From: Murdochiella massiliensis
GTDB taxonomy: Bacteria; Bacillota; Clostridia; Tissierellales; Peptoniphilaceae
Length of the DNA stretch: 64,000 bases
Assembly: GCF_900059565.1 (NCBI RefSeq)
Contig: NZ_FIZW01000002.1
Span: 930,001-994,000 of the forward strand
Direction: 5' to 3'
Shown here: in pieces, positions 44,953 to 53,501 of the stretch
Numbering within the stretch: the first letter of the stretch is position 1
Layout: each line of letters starts with the position of its first letter
Notes under the pieces: generated by a model
Databases searched by the model: none
Told to the model about the DNA's origin: nothing
The model's input: only the letters and a program-made list of their open reading frames with translations
Position numbers and translations under genes: made by a program

Positions 44953-46092
44953 TTAACGCTTCATCGCTTCACTGAGCGCATATTCCTCTTCAGGCGAAAG
45001 TTTCTGTACCGGTTCACCGGAGCGAATTTCTTTTGCAAAGGTGTTGGTGTTTTCACGGGAATAAATGGTCGTTAAGATCAGTCCGTTGCGGTATTCATCC
45101 AGAAGAACCGCCGTAAAGCTGCTTTCTCCGGCTACATCCTCAAACGCATTATAGCGATGCAAATAAATCTTTTGAATGGCCATCGCCAACTGCTCACGCA
45201 GCCGCAAGGACTCGCTTTTCACCTTCTCCGTCGTCTCTTTTTGGAAATTCGACACCCGGTCATTGGTCTCTTTTTGTAGCACATCCACCCGTCGATGCAG
45301 TTCTTTTCCCATCGCTTCCGTCTGTGCTTTGGTATTCTGCTCCAACGTTTTTAACCATTTCTCCGTTTCAGCTCGACCCGCAGCAAAGTTTTCCTGTGTC
45401 TTTTGTTCCATGCTCTGGAAGCGATTTTGGGTAATGGTTTGTAATCCGCCAATACGTTCCACCAGACCGTTCTCCAGCTGTTGAAAACGCACGATCGCAT
45501 CATTCTCCACGTGATCTAAACGGTTGGCCGTCTCTTCTTTTTGTTTTGCTGCGTCCTTTTCCAAGCTATCAAAGCGGACAAAGGCATCTTCTTCATTTTT
45601 CTTTACCTGACGAACGATGGATTGCGAGAACTCACTGAGCTGTGCGCGAAGAGCGGCCGCTTCCCGATTAACGGTTTCAGCACTTCCTTTTTCGACCGCC
45701 GTCATACGAGCGTTGACTTCGGTATCGATGCGGTTAAGGTTTTGCATGACATTTGACGTACTCTGATGCATTTCATCCGTAATTTGTCGTGATATGGTGG
45801 CAAAGCGTTCATCCACATGCGCCGTTTGATCCGTATCCGTGCGCGCTATCCATTGTTCGACGTGATAGAGTTTTTGTTCCGTTTTGGCTCGTTCTTCTTT
45901 AAACCCATTCAATTCATCGGAAAAGCTGAGGAGAAGCTCTTCCAAATTGATATCCGAATGGCCGCGAAGAAGCATATCGTAGCGGCGACGCATACGATTG
46001 AGTTTGTTGTTCATGTTGCCGGCAATGTAAAAGCAGCCGATCATCAGGATAAAGACCAAGACCAAGAGGATCGGCATAAGAATAGTGGGCAT
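44953..46092 (-). CDS. DUF4446 protein with a large coiled-coil insertion
   Basis: 379 residues from ATG 46092 with AAAGGA 6 bases before it. Residues 1-25 form a membrane anchor. Residues 30-60 (LNRMRRRYDMLLRGHSDINLEELLLSF) and 305-379 (IQKIYLHRYNAFEDVAGESSFTAVLLDEYRNGLILTTIYSRE and on) match the two halves of DUF4446, a short family commonly found beside parB in Bacillota. Between them lie about 220 residues of mostly heptad-patterned coiled coil with repeats such as RFDSLEKDA and RFQQLENGL. Usual members are about 150-180 residues. The gene starts 11 bases after parB. Role unknown. Confidence 0.78.
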   Translation of the reverse strand: MPTILMPILLVLVFILMIGCFYIAGNMNNKLNRMRRRYDMLLRGHSDINLEELLLSFSDELNGFKEERAKTEQKLYHVEQWIARTDTDQTAHVDERFATISRQITDEMHQSTSNVMQNLNRIDTEVNARMTAVEKGSAETVNREAAALRAQLSEFSQSIVRQVKKNEEDAFVRFDSLEKDAAKQKEETANRLDHVENDAIVRFQQLENGLVERIGGLQTITQNRFQSMEQKTQENFAAGRAETEKWLKTLEQNTKAQTEAMGKELHRRVDVLQKETNDRVSNFQKETTEKVKSESLRLREQLAMAIQKIYLHRYNAFEDVAGESSFTAVLLDEYRNGLILTTIYSRENTNTFAKEIRSGEPVQKLSPEEEYALSEAMKR

Positions 46093-46103
46093 AGTCGTTC
46101 CTT

Positions 46104-47114
46104 TCAATGTTGGTCCGGCACACTAAGCCGTTCCAACAGTCGATTTAACTCTTCTTCATTATAGCAGGCAATCTGAACACTCCAGCCTTTTCGGCGAGAA
46201 ATCACCGCTACATTTGTTTCCAAGGCTTCCGAAAAACGGCGTTCCACATCGGCTAAAAACGCGTCGGTTGTTTTTGGTTTCTTGCGACGGTTTTCGACTT
46301 CCTTTACACTTGCTCGCCCTTCGGTGAGAAGTTTAAGATAGGCGGCGCGCTTTTTCAGATCTTTTTCTGCCAACAGCGTGCGCGCCTGCGAAGAAGTCAG
46401 GCTGCCTTCTCGCAAGGCATCAAGGGAAGCATCATCCAATCGCAGCAAACGAACAGCATTCGCAATATAGGGGCGTGACTTTCCCAATGCGTCGGCCAGT
46501 TCCTGCTGGGTCATGTTTCGCTCTTCCATAATGTGCTGATAAGCTACGGCTTCTTCTACCGGGTTCAAATCCTGTCGTTGCACATTTTCTACAACCGAAA
46601 GCAACATCTGCTCTTCAGGATGATCGGCACGCAGAACAACCGGCACTTCGGTCAATCCTGCATCTTTCGCCGCGCGATAGCGCCTTTCACCGGCAATAAT
46701 CCGATACGGCGCATGACCCGGAGCCGTGTATTTTTCCACTACAATCGGCTGAAGAACGCCATACGTACGAATCGATTCGGACAGTTCCGCCATGGATTGT
46801 GCATTAAAGGTTTTTCTCGGCTGATCCGGATTCGGTTCAATCTGGTCAAGTGCCAGATGCTGAATGGAGCGCAATACCGTTTCTGCCGTCGTATGCTTCT
46901 CTTCTTTGTTCGTTGTTGTGTGCTTCGTTTCCTTTTTCGGCGTGACAGGCTTTTTCGTCGACGCGGTCTTCTTCTTTGTCGATTTCTCCGCATTCGCGGT
47001 CGTTCTTCCCGAATTTCCGGTCGTTTTCTCGTTCTCTACCGCCGCTTTTTTCTCCTCTGTTCCCGTTGGAATCAACGCGCCCAGTCCCCTGCCCAAGCCT
47101 CTTTTTCGTGCCAT
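46104..47114 (-). CDS. parB: chromosome partitioning protein ParB (Spo0J)
   Basis: 336 residues from ATG 47114 with AAGGAG; the GTG at 47120 lies inside that site. It binds parS, slides along DNA as a CTP-dependent clamp and loads condensin near the origin. The N-terminal ParA-contact motif ARKRGLGRGLGALIP is present. A Lys/Thr/Glu-rich linker of about 60 residues follows, then the CTP-binding fold with GERRYRAAKDAG and a helix-turn-helix (TQQELADALGKSRPYIANAVRLLRL). Three parS sites lie 2 kb away. It starts 2 bases after the parA stop. Confidence 0.95.
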   Translation of the reverse strand: MARKRGLGRGLGALIPTGTEEKKAAVENEKTTGNSGRTTANAEKSTKKKTASTKKPVTPKKETKHTTTNKEEKHTTAETVLRSIQHLALDQIEPNPDQPRKTFNAQSMAELSESIRTYGVLQPIVVEKYTAPGHAPYRIIAGERRYRAAKDAGLTEVPVVLRADHPEEQMLLSVVENVQRQDLNPVEEAVAYQHIMEERNMTQQELADALGKSRPYIANAVRLLRLDDASLDALREGSLTSSQARTLLAEKDLKKRAAYLKLLTEGRASVKEVENRRKKPKTTDAFLADVERRFSEALETNVAVISRRKGWSVQIACYNEEELNRLLERLSVPDQH

Positions 47115-47116
47115 GG

Positions 47117-47914
47117 TCACTCCTTATCTTCCGCATGATCTTTTCCATGCTTTTTTTTGATTTCTTTCGCCAATTTGATATACGCCTGTGCACCTTTGGA
47201 ATACTTATCGTACGTTACTGCACTCTCTCCGAAAGAAGGTGCCTCCGCCAAACGCACATTGCGCGGAATCTCCGTCTCAAAGACTTTTCCTTCAAAGTAA
47301 CGGTTCACCTCGGCACGAACATCTTGTGCTAAATTGGTTCGTGCGTCATACATCGTTAACAGTACCCCTTCCACTTCCAATTCGGGGTTCAGACTTTCGC
47401 GCACAAGAGACAGCGTTTTTACCAGTTGGCTGACCCCTTCCAGTGCATAGAATTCCGTCTGAATCGGAATGAGTACCGAATCCGAAGCAACTAATGCGTT
47501 CATGCTGAGCATGCCCAATGACGGCGGACAATCAATGAGAATGTAGTCAAATTGCGCAGCAACCGGTTTAAGCACGTTTTTCAACCGTTGATGCGCATCC
47601 GCCATAGTTGCGGATTCAATCTCAAAACCGGTAAGATCCGCCGTGGACGGTACCACTTTCAGTGTCTCCTTACGAACAGACTGCCACGCTTCGTTCAGCG
47701 CAGACTCCTGTAACATAACCGAATAGATGTCCGGATGATCCGTATTCTTCTCGATACCGAAACCGGATGTCGTATTTCCCTGCGGATCTAAGTCAATCAC
47801 CAACACCTTTTTCTTGACCAGGCCGGTAAGTGCCAACGCCGCTGCAAGGTTGACCACGGTAGTTGTCTTGCCCACACCGCCCTTTTGATTATAAATGCTG
47901 ATTATTCTTCCCAT
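47117..47914 (-). CDS. parA: chromosome partitioning ATPase ParA (Soj)
   Basis: 265 residues. A deviant Walker ATPase that binds DNA when bound to ATP and works with ParB in origin segregation; in Bacillus, Soj also controls DnaA. Motifs: YNQKGGVGKTTTVVNLA (9-25), DLDPQGNTTSGFG and YILIDCPPSLGMLSMNALVASD. The length is normal. It overlaps cinA by 13 bases, so cinA, parA and parB form one transcription unit. ATG 47914 has a GGGTGA/AAGGG-like site inside cinA. Confidence 0.96.
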   Translation of the reverse strand: MGRIISIYNQKGGVGKTTTVVNLAAALALTGLVKKKVLVIDLDPQGNTTSGFGIEKNTDHPDIYSVMLQESALNEAWQSVRKETLKVVPSTADLTGFEIESATMADAHQRLKNVLKPVAAQFDYILIDCPPSLGMLSMNALVASDSVLIPIQTEFYALEGVSQLVKTLSLVRESLNPELEVEGVLLTMYDARTNLAQDVRAEVNRYFEGKVFETEIPRNVRLAEAPSFGESAVTYDKYSKGAQAYIKLAKEIKKKHGKDHAEDKE

Positions 47915-49143
47915 AATTCACCCTTCATCATCATGATTGCATAGTCAATCGCCAGGTTTTTCGCTCGATTTCGTATGTGGTTGCGCTCCCCGTGTAAGTG
48001 ATGCTTAAAAATGCACCTCTTTCCGTGATAGCCTATGCCGATATAGCAAAGTCCGACCTCTTCTCCCTCCGGCCCCGCGTAGCCCGTTGTCGCGATACAT
48101 AAATCGCTTCCGGTTCTCTCCGCCAGGCCTTTAAGCATACTCCGACAGACTTTTCGGCTCACTGCGGTATGTTTTTCCAGCGTTTTTTTGGGAATGCCCA
48201 GCAGCTTATGCTTTGCACGATCACTATAGACTACAAAAGCCTGTTCTAAGACAATAGAGGCGCCGGGAGATTCAATCACGGTTGAAGCGACCATTCCTCC
48301 CGTAATGCTCTCAGCCATCGACACGGATTCATTTCTTTCCCTCAGCAGGCGTACAAGAACATCGGATCGAGTTTCTTCGCCAACCGCAACGATGTATTTG
48401 CCAAGTTTTTCCTTCACCTTGTTATACGCCTGCGCAATCATCTCCTTGGCTTCTTTGTCGGTTGAGGCCTTCGCAGTAATGCGAATCAAAGCGCCATCTT
48501 CTTTCACATACGGCGCAATCGTCGGATTGGTACCCGAAGAGATTTCTTCTCTCAATCTCTCATTTATCTGGTATTCACCTAAAATGCCAAAGCGCACGAC
48601 AAGCGATTCCGTCACACCCTTAGACCAACGGTAAAGCACCGGTCGCAGCTCCTTCTCCACCATCGGAATCATCTCTTTCGGTGGTCCCGGAAGAATAACG
48701 ATATATCCCTTTTTCCCTTCTATATCAAAAGGAATGACGGCACCCGATGCCGTTCCAACTTGGTTTTCAAGAATGGTCGCGTTTTTTGGAAAGGTATAAA
48801 CAATCTCGTTGTCCTTTCGCGCCTTTTCGTTGTCAAACCAGCCTTCAATCGTCTTCTTATTGTATTCGCTAACCTGTGTTCCTTGATGAAGAAAATTGAT
48901 AACCACACGCTTGGTTATGTCATCGTCTGTAGAGCCAAGTCCGCCCGTTAGAATAACCACGTCTGCTCTTTCACAAGCTACGCACAGTGATTCGGTCAAC
49001 CTTTTCTCATTATCACCTACGACTGACGTGTGGAACACGTCCAGCCCCACTTCTGCACACAGTTGCGACAGATACTGAACATTTGTATTCAAAATATCGC
49101 CAAGCAAAATTTCCGTACCCACAGAAATACATTCAACAATCAT
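47902..49143 (-). CDS. cinA: CinA-family protein (nicotinamide-nucleotide amidase)
   Basis: 413 residues from ATG 49143 with GGAG 6 bases before it. The N-terminal MoCF-like domain has VGTEILLGDILNTN and LTGGLGSTDDDIT; the C-terminal PncC domain has MAESITGGMVASTVIESPGAS. Known members hydrolyse NMN and ADP-ribose, so it recycles NAD by-products; in some Bacillota it is competence-linked. Its position at the head of the parA-parB operon is unusual. parS-1 lies 15 bases before its start. Confidence 0.92.
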   Translation of the reverse strand: MIVECISVGTEILLGDILNTNVQYLSQLCAEVGLDVFHTSVVGDNEKRLTESLCVACERADVVILTGGLGSTDDDITKRVVINFLHQGTQVSEYNKKTIEGWFDNEKARKDNEIVYTFPKNATILENQVGTASGAVIPFDIEGKKGYIVILPGPPKEMIPMVEKELRPVLYRWSKGVTESLVVRFGILGEYQINERLREEISSGTNPTIAPYVKEDGALIRITAKASTDKEAKEMIAQAYNKVKEKLGKYIVAVGEETRSDVLVRLLRERNESVSMAESITGGMVASTVIESPGASIVLEQAFVVYSDRAKHKLLGIPKKTLEKHTAVSRKVCRSMLKGLAERTGSDLCIATTGYAGPEGEEVGLCYIGIGYHGKRCIFKHHLHGERNHIRNRAKNLAIDYAIMMMKGELWEE

Positions 49144-49157
49144 CTTGATCTCCAAAA

Positions 49158-49173
49158 TGTTTCACGTGAAACA
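49158..49173. promoter_or_regulatory. parS site 1
   Basis: Perfect 16-bp TGTTTCACGTGAAACA, the ParB binding consensus. It ends 15 bases before the cinA start codon, beside its ribosome binding site. Confidence 0.95.
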
Positions 49174-49261
49174 ATTTACTTTACATCGGCGTTCATTCCA
49201 AGACAATTATAGCAAAGGAAAATAGATTGGCGTCCCATTTTCACGATATTCTGTTTCAAAA

Positions 49262-49277
49262 TGTTTCACGTGAAACA
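49262..49277. promoter_or_regulatory. parS site 2
   Basis: Perfect TGTTTCACGTGAAACA in the intergenic space between rsmG and cinA, within the predicted leader of the cinA-parA-parB transcript. Confidence 0.95.
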
Positions 49278-49301
49278 TCCTCCTGATTTTCCATGCATTC
49301 T

Positions 49302-49330
49302 GTTATACTTAAAAAAACAAAAGGCCGCAA
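49302..49330 (-). promoter_or_regulatory. candidate promoter of cinA-parA-parB overlapping parS 3
   Basis: On the minus strand TTGCGG (49330-49325), a 17-base spacer and TATAAC (49307-49302). The -35 hexamer is part of the palindrome that contains parS-3. Confidence 0.4.
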
Positions 49331-49357
49331 AATGTTTCACGTGAAACATTTTGCGGC
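49311..49357 (-). terminator. rsmG terminator that contains parS site 3
   Basis: 49324-49357 is a perfect 34-base palindrome, GCCGCAAAA around TGTTTCACGTGAAACA (parS-3 at 49333-49348). On the minus strand it is followed by CCTTTTGTTTTTTT, so it also looks like an intrinsic terminator 45 bases after the rsmG stop. Confidence 0.8.
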
Positions 49358-49402
49358 ATAGAAAATGATTTTCAATTCAGCTTGTTTTCATAAGGGCCGT
49401 TG

Positions 49403-50131
49403 TTATAGCGGTCGTTTCTTCGCTTTTCCCTTCCCGCGTGGGTACCGTTCCGGTGTGGGACGTATTTTTCGAATGCGTAAGTTCACTCGCTGAAACCGTT
49501 GCTCCGTCCATATAAAATCATCCGCCTCAACCAGCTCGCCACCCAGCTCCGAAAGAGCATTCCTTGCGTCTTCAACTTCCTGCATTGCGCTCGGCCCCTT
49601 CATGGCAATGAGTTCTCCTCCGATGCGCAAGGCCGGGAGAGTGTATTCCAAAAGTACCGGAAGCGGTGCAACAGCACGAGCAAACACATAATCGTAGGCT
49701 TCGCGATGTGTGTTTTCCGGCTGTGCCCGTAAAAAGTCTTCAGCGCGCGCATGAACTAACGAAACATCGGTCAAGGCAAGATTTTTCACAACCTCTTGCA
49801 AAAATACAATTCGCTTATTCAGACTGTCCACCAATGTTAGAGGCATCAGCGGGTTCAATATCTTTACGGGGATCGAGGGGAATCCCGCGCCGGTTCCGAT
49901 GTCTATCACGCGTCCGGTAATCCCATCCGGAAAGAAACGAAGGATGCTAAGCGAATCGAGAAAATGTTTATTGTCGATCTCTCCCGGATCGGTAATGGCG
50001 GTTAGATCCATTTTTTTGTTCCATGCGATCAACAGTGTGCGATAGTCAGCAAACTGTTTACACTGCAAGTCGCTTAGAACAATGCCGGCTTTCTTCGCTC
50101 GCGCTGCAAAATCCATATCCCGCTCATTCAT
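49403..50131 (-). CDS. rsmG: 16S rRNA (guanine-N7) methyltransferase RsmG
   Basis: 242 residues, the normal length. It methylates G527 of 16S rRNA with S-adenosylmethionine. Motifs: NKKMDLTAITDPGEIDNKHFLDSL, the SAM site VIDIGTGAGFPSIPVKI, and YVFARAVAPLPVLLEYTLP. The basic tail RKIRPTPERYPRGKGKAKKRPL is typical. ATG 50131 overlaps the end of mnmG by 8 bases. It is the last gene of the rpmH-to-rsmG block, and the palindromic terminator follows. Confidence 0.95.
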   Translation of the reverse strand: MNERDMDFAARAKKAGIVLSDLQCKQFADYRTLLIAWNKKMDLTAITDPGEIDNKHFLDSLSILRFFPDGITGRVIDIGTGAGFPSIPVKILNPLMPLTLVDSLNKRIVFLQEVVKNLALTDVSLVHARAEDFLRAQPENTHREAYDYVFARAVAPLPVLLEYTLPALRIGGELIAMKGPSAMQEVEDARNALSELGGELVEADDFIWTEQRFQRVNLRIRKIRPTPERYPRGKGKAKKRPL

Positions 50132-52034
50132 GAGAGAGCTCCTTTTCCTTTCGGCGTTGTGTTTCGAGATAGATCAGCAGCACATTCATATCCGCAGGGG
50201 ATACACCGCTAATGCGGGAGGCTTGTCCTACAGACTCGGGTTGCACGGCATTAAGTTTTTCCGCCGCCTCTTTTTTCAAACCCGAAACCATGGTGTAGTC
50301 CATTGCCGTAAGTTTTCGACCTTCCAACTTCTTGAACTGCGCAATTTGCGCATTCTGCTTGGCAATGTATCCTTCGTATTTAATCTGGGTTTCGACTTCC
50401 ATGCGAATTTCTTTTGTTAATTCGGGGCGCTCCGGATCGAGCGAAGAAAGTCCGTCATACGTCAATTCGGGGCGGCGAAGCAGTTCGGCCAAGGTAACGC
50501 CCGTCTTGATCGGTGAAGACGACTGTGTCGCCAAAAAGGAGTTGTTTTTTTCCGTAGGTGTAATCATGAGCGCCTTTAATCGCTCTTCTTCCTTGGCAAT
50601 GCGCTCCCATTTCTCTTTCATTCGTTGATAGCGCTTATGAGAAGCAAGGCCGATGGCGTGACCGATACCGGTCAAACGCAGATCGGCATTGTTTTGGCGA
50701 AGACTCAGGCGATATTCGCAGCGTGAGGTCATCATGCGATAGGGTTCGTTCGTCCCTTTTGTAACTAAGTCATCAATCAGAACGCCAATGTATGCCTGGC
50801 TACGGTCCAACACGAGGGGAGGTTCATTGGACAATAGACGGGCAGCATTGATGCCGGCAATCAGTCCCTGAGCAGCTGCTTCTTCGTATCCTGATGATCC
50901 GTTTACCTGTCCTGCAAAGAAAAGCCCCTCGCACGAACGCGCTTCCAGTGAGCTTTTCAGAGCTCGTGCATCAATACAGTCATATTCTATTCCGTAAGCG
51001 GAACGCATGATTTCTACGTTTTCCAGGCCTTTGATGGTCCGATAAAAAGCCATCTGCACTTCTTCAGGAAGGGTTGTACTTGCACCTTGCACATATACTT
51101 CTTCTGTCGTTCGTCCTTCCGGCTCTAAGAAGATCTGATGCTGAGGATGATCAGCAAACCGAACCATCTTATCTTCTAAAGATGGGCAATAACGCGGACC
51201 GACACCATGTTTTTCACCGGAATACATGGGAGAGCGGTGCAGATTTTCGTCAATAATGCGCTTCGTTTCATCGGTCGTATAGGTAAGATAGCAGGGCATC
51301 TGGTTTGCGGCATCATACGCCTTGTCCTGATTTAAGAAAGAGAAGGGCACAATTTCCGGATCGCCTTCCTGCAGAATAAGTTGGGAGTAATCTATGGAAC
51401 GACGATTAATGCGTGCCGGCGTCCCAGTTTTGAATCGTTTTAGAGGGATTCCCGCCTTCTGTAAAGAGGTGCTGAAATAAAGAGATGGGCGAAGTCCATG
51501 CGGACCGGATGAATAGCTGACATCGCCCATGAGAATGGTGCCGTTGAGAAACGTACCCGTACAGATGATCACCGCACGAGCTTCATAGAAGGCGCCCTGC
51601 AGGGTTACTACACCACAGACTTTTCCTTTTTCGATGACCAGTTCAACAGCCTCGCCCTCGATCAACTGCAAGCTTGACTGTTTTTCTAAGCGCTGCTTCA
51701 TGACTTCATGATAGCGTCGTTTGTCCGCTTGAACGCGTAGGGAATGGATGGCCGGTCCCTTGGATGTATTCAGCATTCGCGATTGTAAAAAGGTTTCGTC
51801 AATAACGGTCGCCATTTCGCCGCCAAGCGCATCCACTTCACGCACCAGGTGTCCTTTTCCCGTTCCTCCGACATTCGGATTGCAAGGCATATCGCCCACA
51901 GAGTCAAGACTGATCGTCAGCATAACTGTTTCCATGCCGAGCCGGGCACTTGCTAAAGCGGCTTCACATCCGGCATGGCCGGCACCGATAACCACCACAT
52001 CCACGCTATTTCTTTTGTAGTGTTTCTCATCCAT
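50124..52034 (-). CDS. mnmG: tRNA uridine-5-carboxymethylaminomethyl modification protein MnmG
   Basis: 636 residues, the normal size. With MnmE it installs the cmnm5 group on wobble U34 of certain tRNAs. FAD-binding GAGHAGCEAALASARLG lies at the N-terminus; further markers are PCNPNVGGTGKGHLVREVDALGG with a catalytic cysteine, GTFLNGTI, and PSLEDKMVRFADHPQHQIFLEPEG. It starts 9 bases after the mnmE stop and overlaps rsmG by 8 bases. Confidence 0.97.
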   Translation of the reverse strand: MDEKHYKRNSVDVVVIGAGHAGCEAALASARLGMETVMLTISLDSVGDMPCNPNVGGTGKGHLVREVDALGGEMATVIDETFLQSRMLNTSKGPAIHSLRVQADKRRYHEVMKQRLEKQSSLQLIEGEAVELVIEKGKVCGVVTLQGAFYEARAVIICTGTFLNGTILMGDVSYSSGPHGLRPSLYFSTSLQKAGIPLKRFKTGTPARINRRSIDYSQLILQEGDPEIVPFSFLNQDKAYDAANQMPCYLTYTTDETKRIIDENLHRSPMYSGEKHGVGPRYCPSLEDKMVRFADHPQHQIFLEPEGRTTEEVYVQGASTTLPEEVQMAFYRTIKGLENVEIMRSAYGIEYDCIDARALKSSLEARSCEGLFFAGQVNGSSGYEEAAAQGLIAGINAARLLSNEPPLVLDRSQAYIGVLIDDLVTKGTNEPYRMMTSRCEYRLSLRQNNADLRLTGIGHAIGLASHKRYQRMKEKWERIAKEEERLKALMITPTEKNNSFLATQSSSPIKTGVTLAELLRRPELTYDGLSSLDPERPELTKEIRMEVETQIKYEGYIAKQNAQIAQFKKLEGRKLTAMDYTMVSGLKKEAAEKLNAVQPESVGQASRISGVSPADMNVLLIYLETQRRKEKELSHE

Positions 52035-52043
52035 GGCTATCCC

Positions 52044-53465
52044 TTATTTCCCTACACAAAAATCACGAAAAATACGATCCAACACCTCTTCACCGGCGCG
52101 TTCACCGGTAATATCCGCTAAACAATTGTAGCTTTCGCGCAAATCCACTTCTGCCGCATCGAGCACAACACCACCTGCCAAAGCCTGTCGTGCTTCATCC
52201 AATGCCTCTCTTGCTTTAGTCAACTGATCAATATGGCGAATATTGGAAAGCATGACCGGTCGTTCCGGCACATGGCCCTGAAAAATACGATCTAATATAG
52301 CAGTCTTCAGCTTGTCCAACCCGGTTTTCTCCTTTGCGGAGAGAGCAATCCAGGGAATCTCCGGTTTTTCTTTTTGCCAACGATCTTTGGCGCTTTTCAT
52401 GCTCGGGGAGAGGGAAAGATCCTGTTTGTTGAGAAGAATAATCACGGGTTTATCCGCCACTTCCTGAAGAAAAGATTCTTCCTCCTCCGAAAACGGTCTT
52501 GATCCGTCAAGCATCGCCAAAATCAAATCGGCTTGCGCCACATGACTTCGGCTGATCGTCACGCCGATGGATTCCACGGCATCCGCTGTGTCGCGAATAC
52601 CCGCTGTGTCAATCAGGCGTAAACAGACACCGTCCAAAATATAGTTCTCTTCAATGGCATCGCGTGTTGTTCCGGGAATATCGGTCACGATGGCACGCTC
52701 CTGGCGCAATAAGGCGTTTAGGAGAGAAGATTTTCCCACATTGGGTCGACCGGCAATCACCGTCGCAATGCCTTCTCGAATCAGACGACCGCTGTCCGCC
52801 TCGTGAAGAAGGATAGCCATTCGTTTCGAAATCGTCTCCGCCTCGTCCAACATCGGTTGGAGGGGGAGATCTTCTTCTGCATCTTCCATAAAATTGATGG
52901 CGTATTCCACATGACTTAAAAGATGCAGCATGTTTTCTTTAATCGTGTTAATTTCGCCGGAAAGTTCACCGGATAGCTGGTTTAATGCCTGTGCCTGCGC
53001 CTGCTCCGTTTTGGCGTCGATAATATCCATGACCGCTTCAGCCTGTGCAAGATCAATGCGTCCATTTAAGAACGCCCTGCGCGTAAACTCTCCTGCTTCC
53101 GCCAATCGAGCCCCGCCGTGCAATACACACGAAAGAACGCGCTTCACCGAAACGGCTCCACCATGTGTATTAATTTCCGCCACATCTTCCGCCGTATACG
53201 TATGCGGTCCGGGCATACAAGAAACCAATACCTCATCAATTCGCTCATCACCGGCAACAATCCATCCATAGCGAAGACGGCGATGATGTGCAGGAGAAAA
53301 CGGCTTGCCGTCTGCCGGTTGAAACAGCCGATTAACGATAGCAAAGGCATCCGGACCGCTCAGACGAACAATACCGATACCTGAGGGGCCGAGGGAAGTG
53401 GAAATAGCGGCAATGGTGTCCTCACGAAGACTTCCCGTCGCTGTTGTAGAGGTCTGTTTTGTCAT
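52044..53465 (-). CDS. mnmE: tRNA modification GTPase MnmE
   Basis: 473 residues. Partner of MnmG in tRNA U34 modification. The N-terminal folate-binding domain begins DTIAAISTSLGPSGIGIVRLSG; the helical domain holds a GTPase with GRPNVGKSSLLNALL, DIPGTTRDAIEE and NKQDLS; the end FCVGK matches the C-terminal C-[IV]-G-K motif. ATG 53465 is the only start that fits. It has no ribosome site at normal distance: GGAG in the terminator stem is about 15 bases away, the basis of a finding below. Confidence 0.95.
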   Translation of the reverse strand: MTKQTSTTATGSLREDTIAAISTSLGPSGIGIVRLSGPDAFAIVNRLFQPADGKPFSPAHHRRLRYGWIVAGDERIDEVLVSCMPGPHTYTAEDVAEINTHGGAVSVKRVLSCVLHGGARLAEAGEFTRRAFLNGRIDLAQAEAVMDIIDAKTEQAQAQALNQLSGELSGEINTIKENMLHLLSHVEYAINFMEDAEEDLPLQPMLDEAETISKRMAILLHEADSGRLIREGIATVIAGRPNVGKSSLLNALLRQERAIVTDIPGTTRDAIEENYILDGVCLRLIDTAGIRDTADAVESIGVTISRSHVAQADLILAMLDGSRPFSEEEESFLQEVADKPVIILLNKQDLSLSPSMKSAKDRWQKEKPEIPWIALSAKEKTGLDKLKTAILDRIFQGHVPERPVMLSNIRHIDQLTKAREALDEARQALAGGVVLDAAEVDLRESYNCLADITGERAGEEVLDRIFRDFCVGK

Positions 53466-53470
53466 GCGAT

Positions 53471-53495
53471 AAAAAAGGCACTCCTTCGGAGTGCC
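53471..53495 (-). terminator. terminator or attenuator between jag and mnmE
   Basis: GGCACTCC and GGAGTGCC (53477-53495) pair over 8 bp with a 3-base loop, followed on the minus strand by TTTTTT. It ends only 6 bases before the mnmE start codon. Confidence 0.75.
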
Positions 53496-53501
53496 CCCTT
53501 T

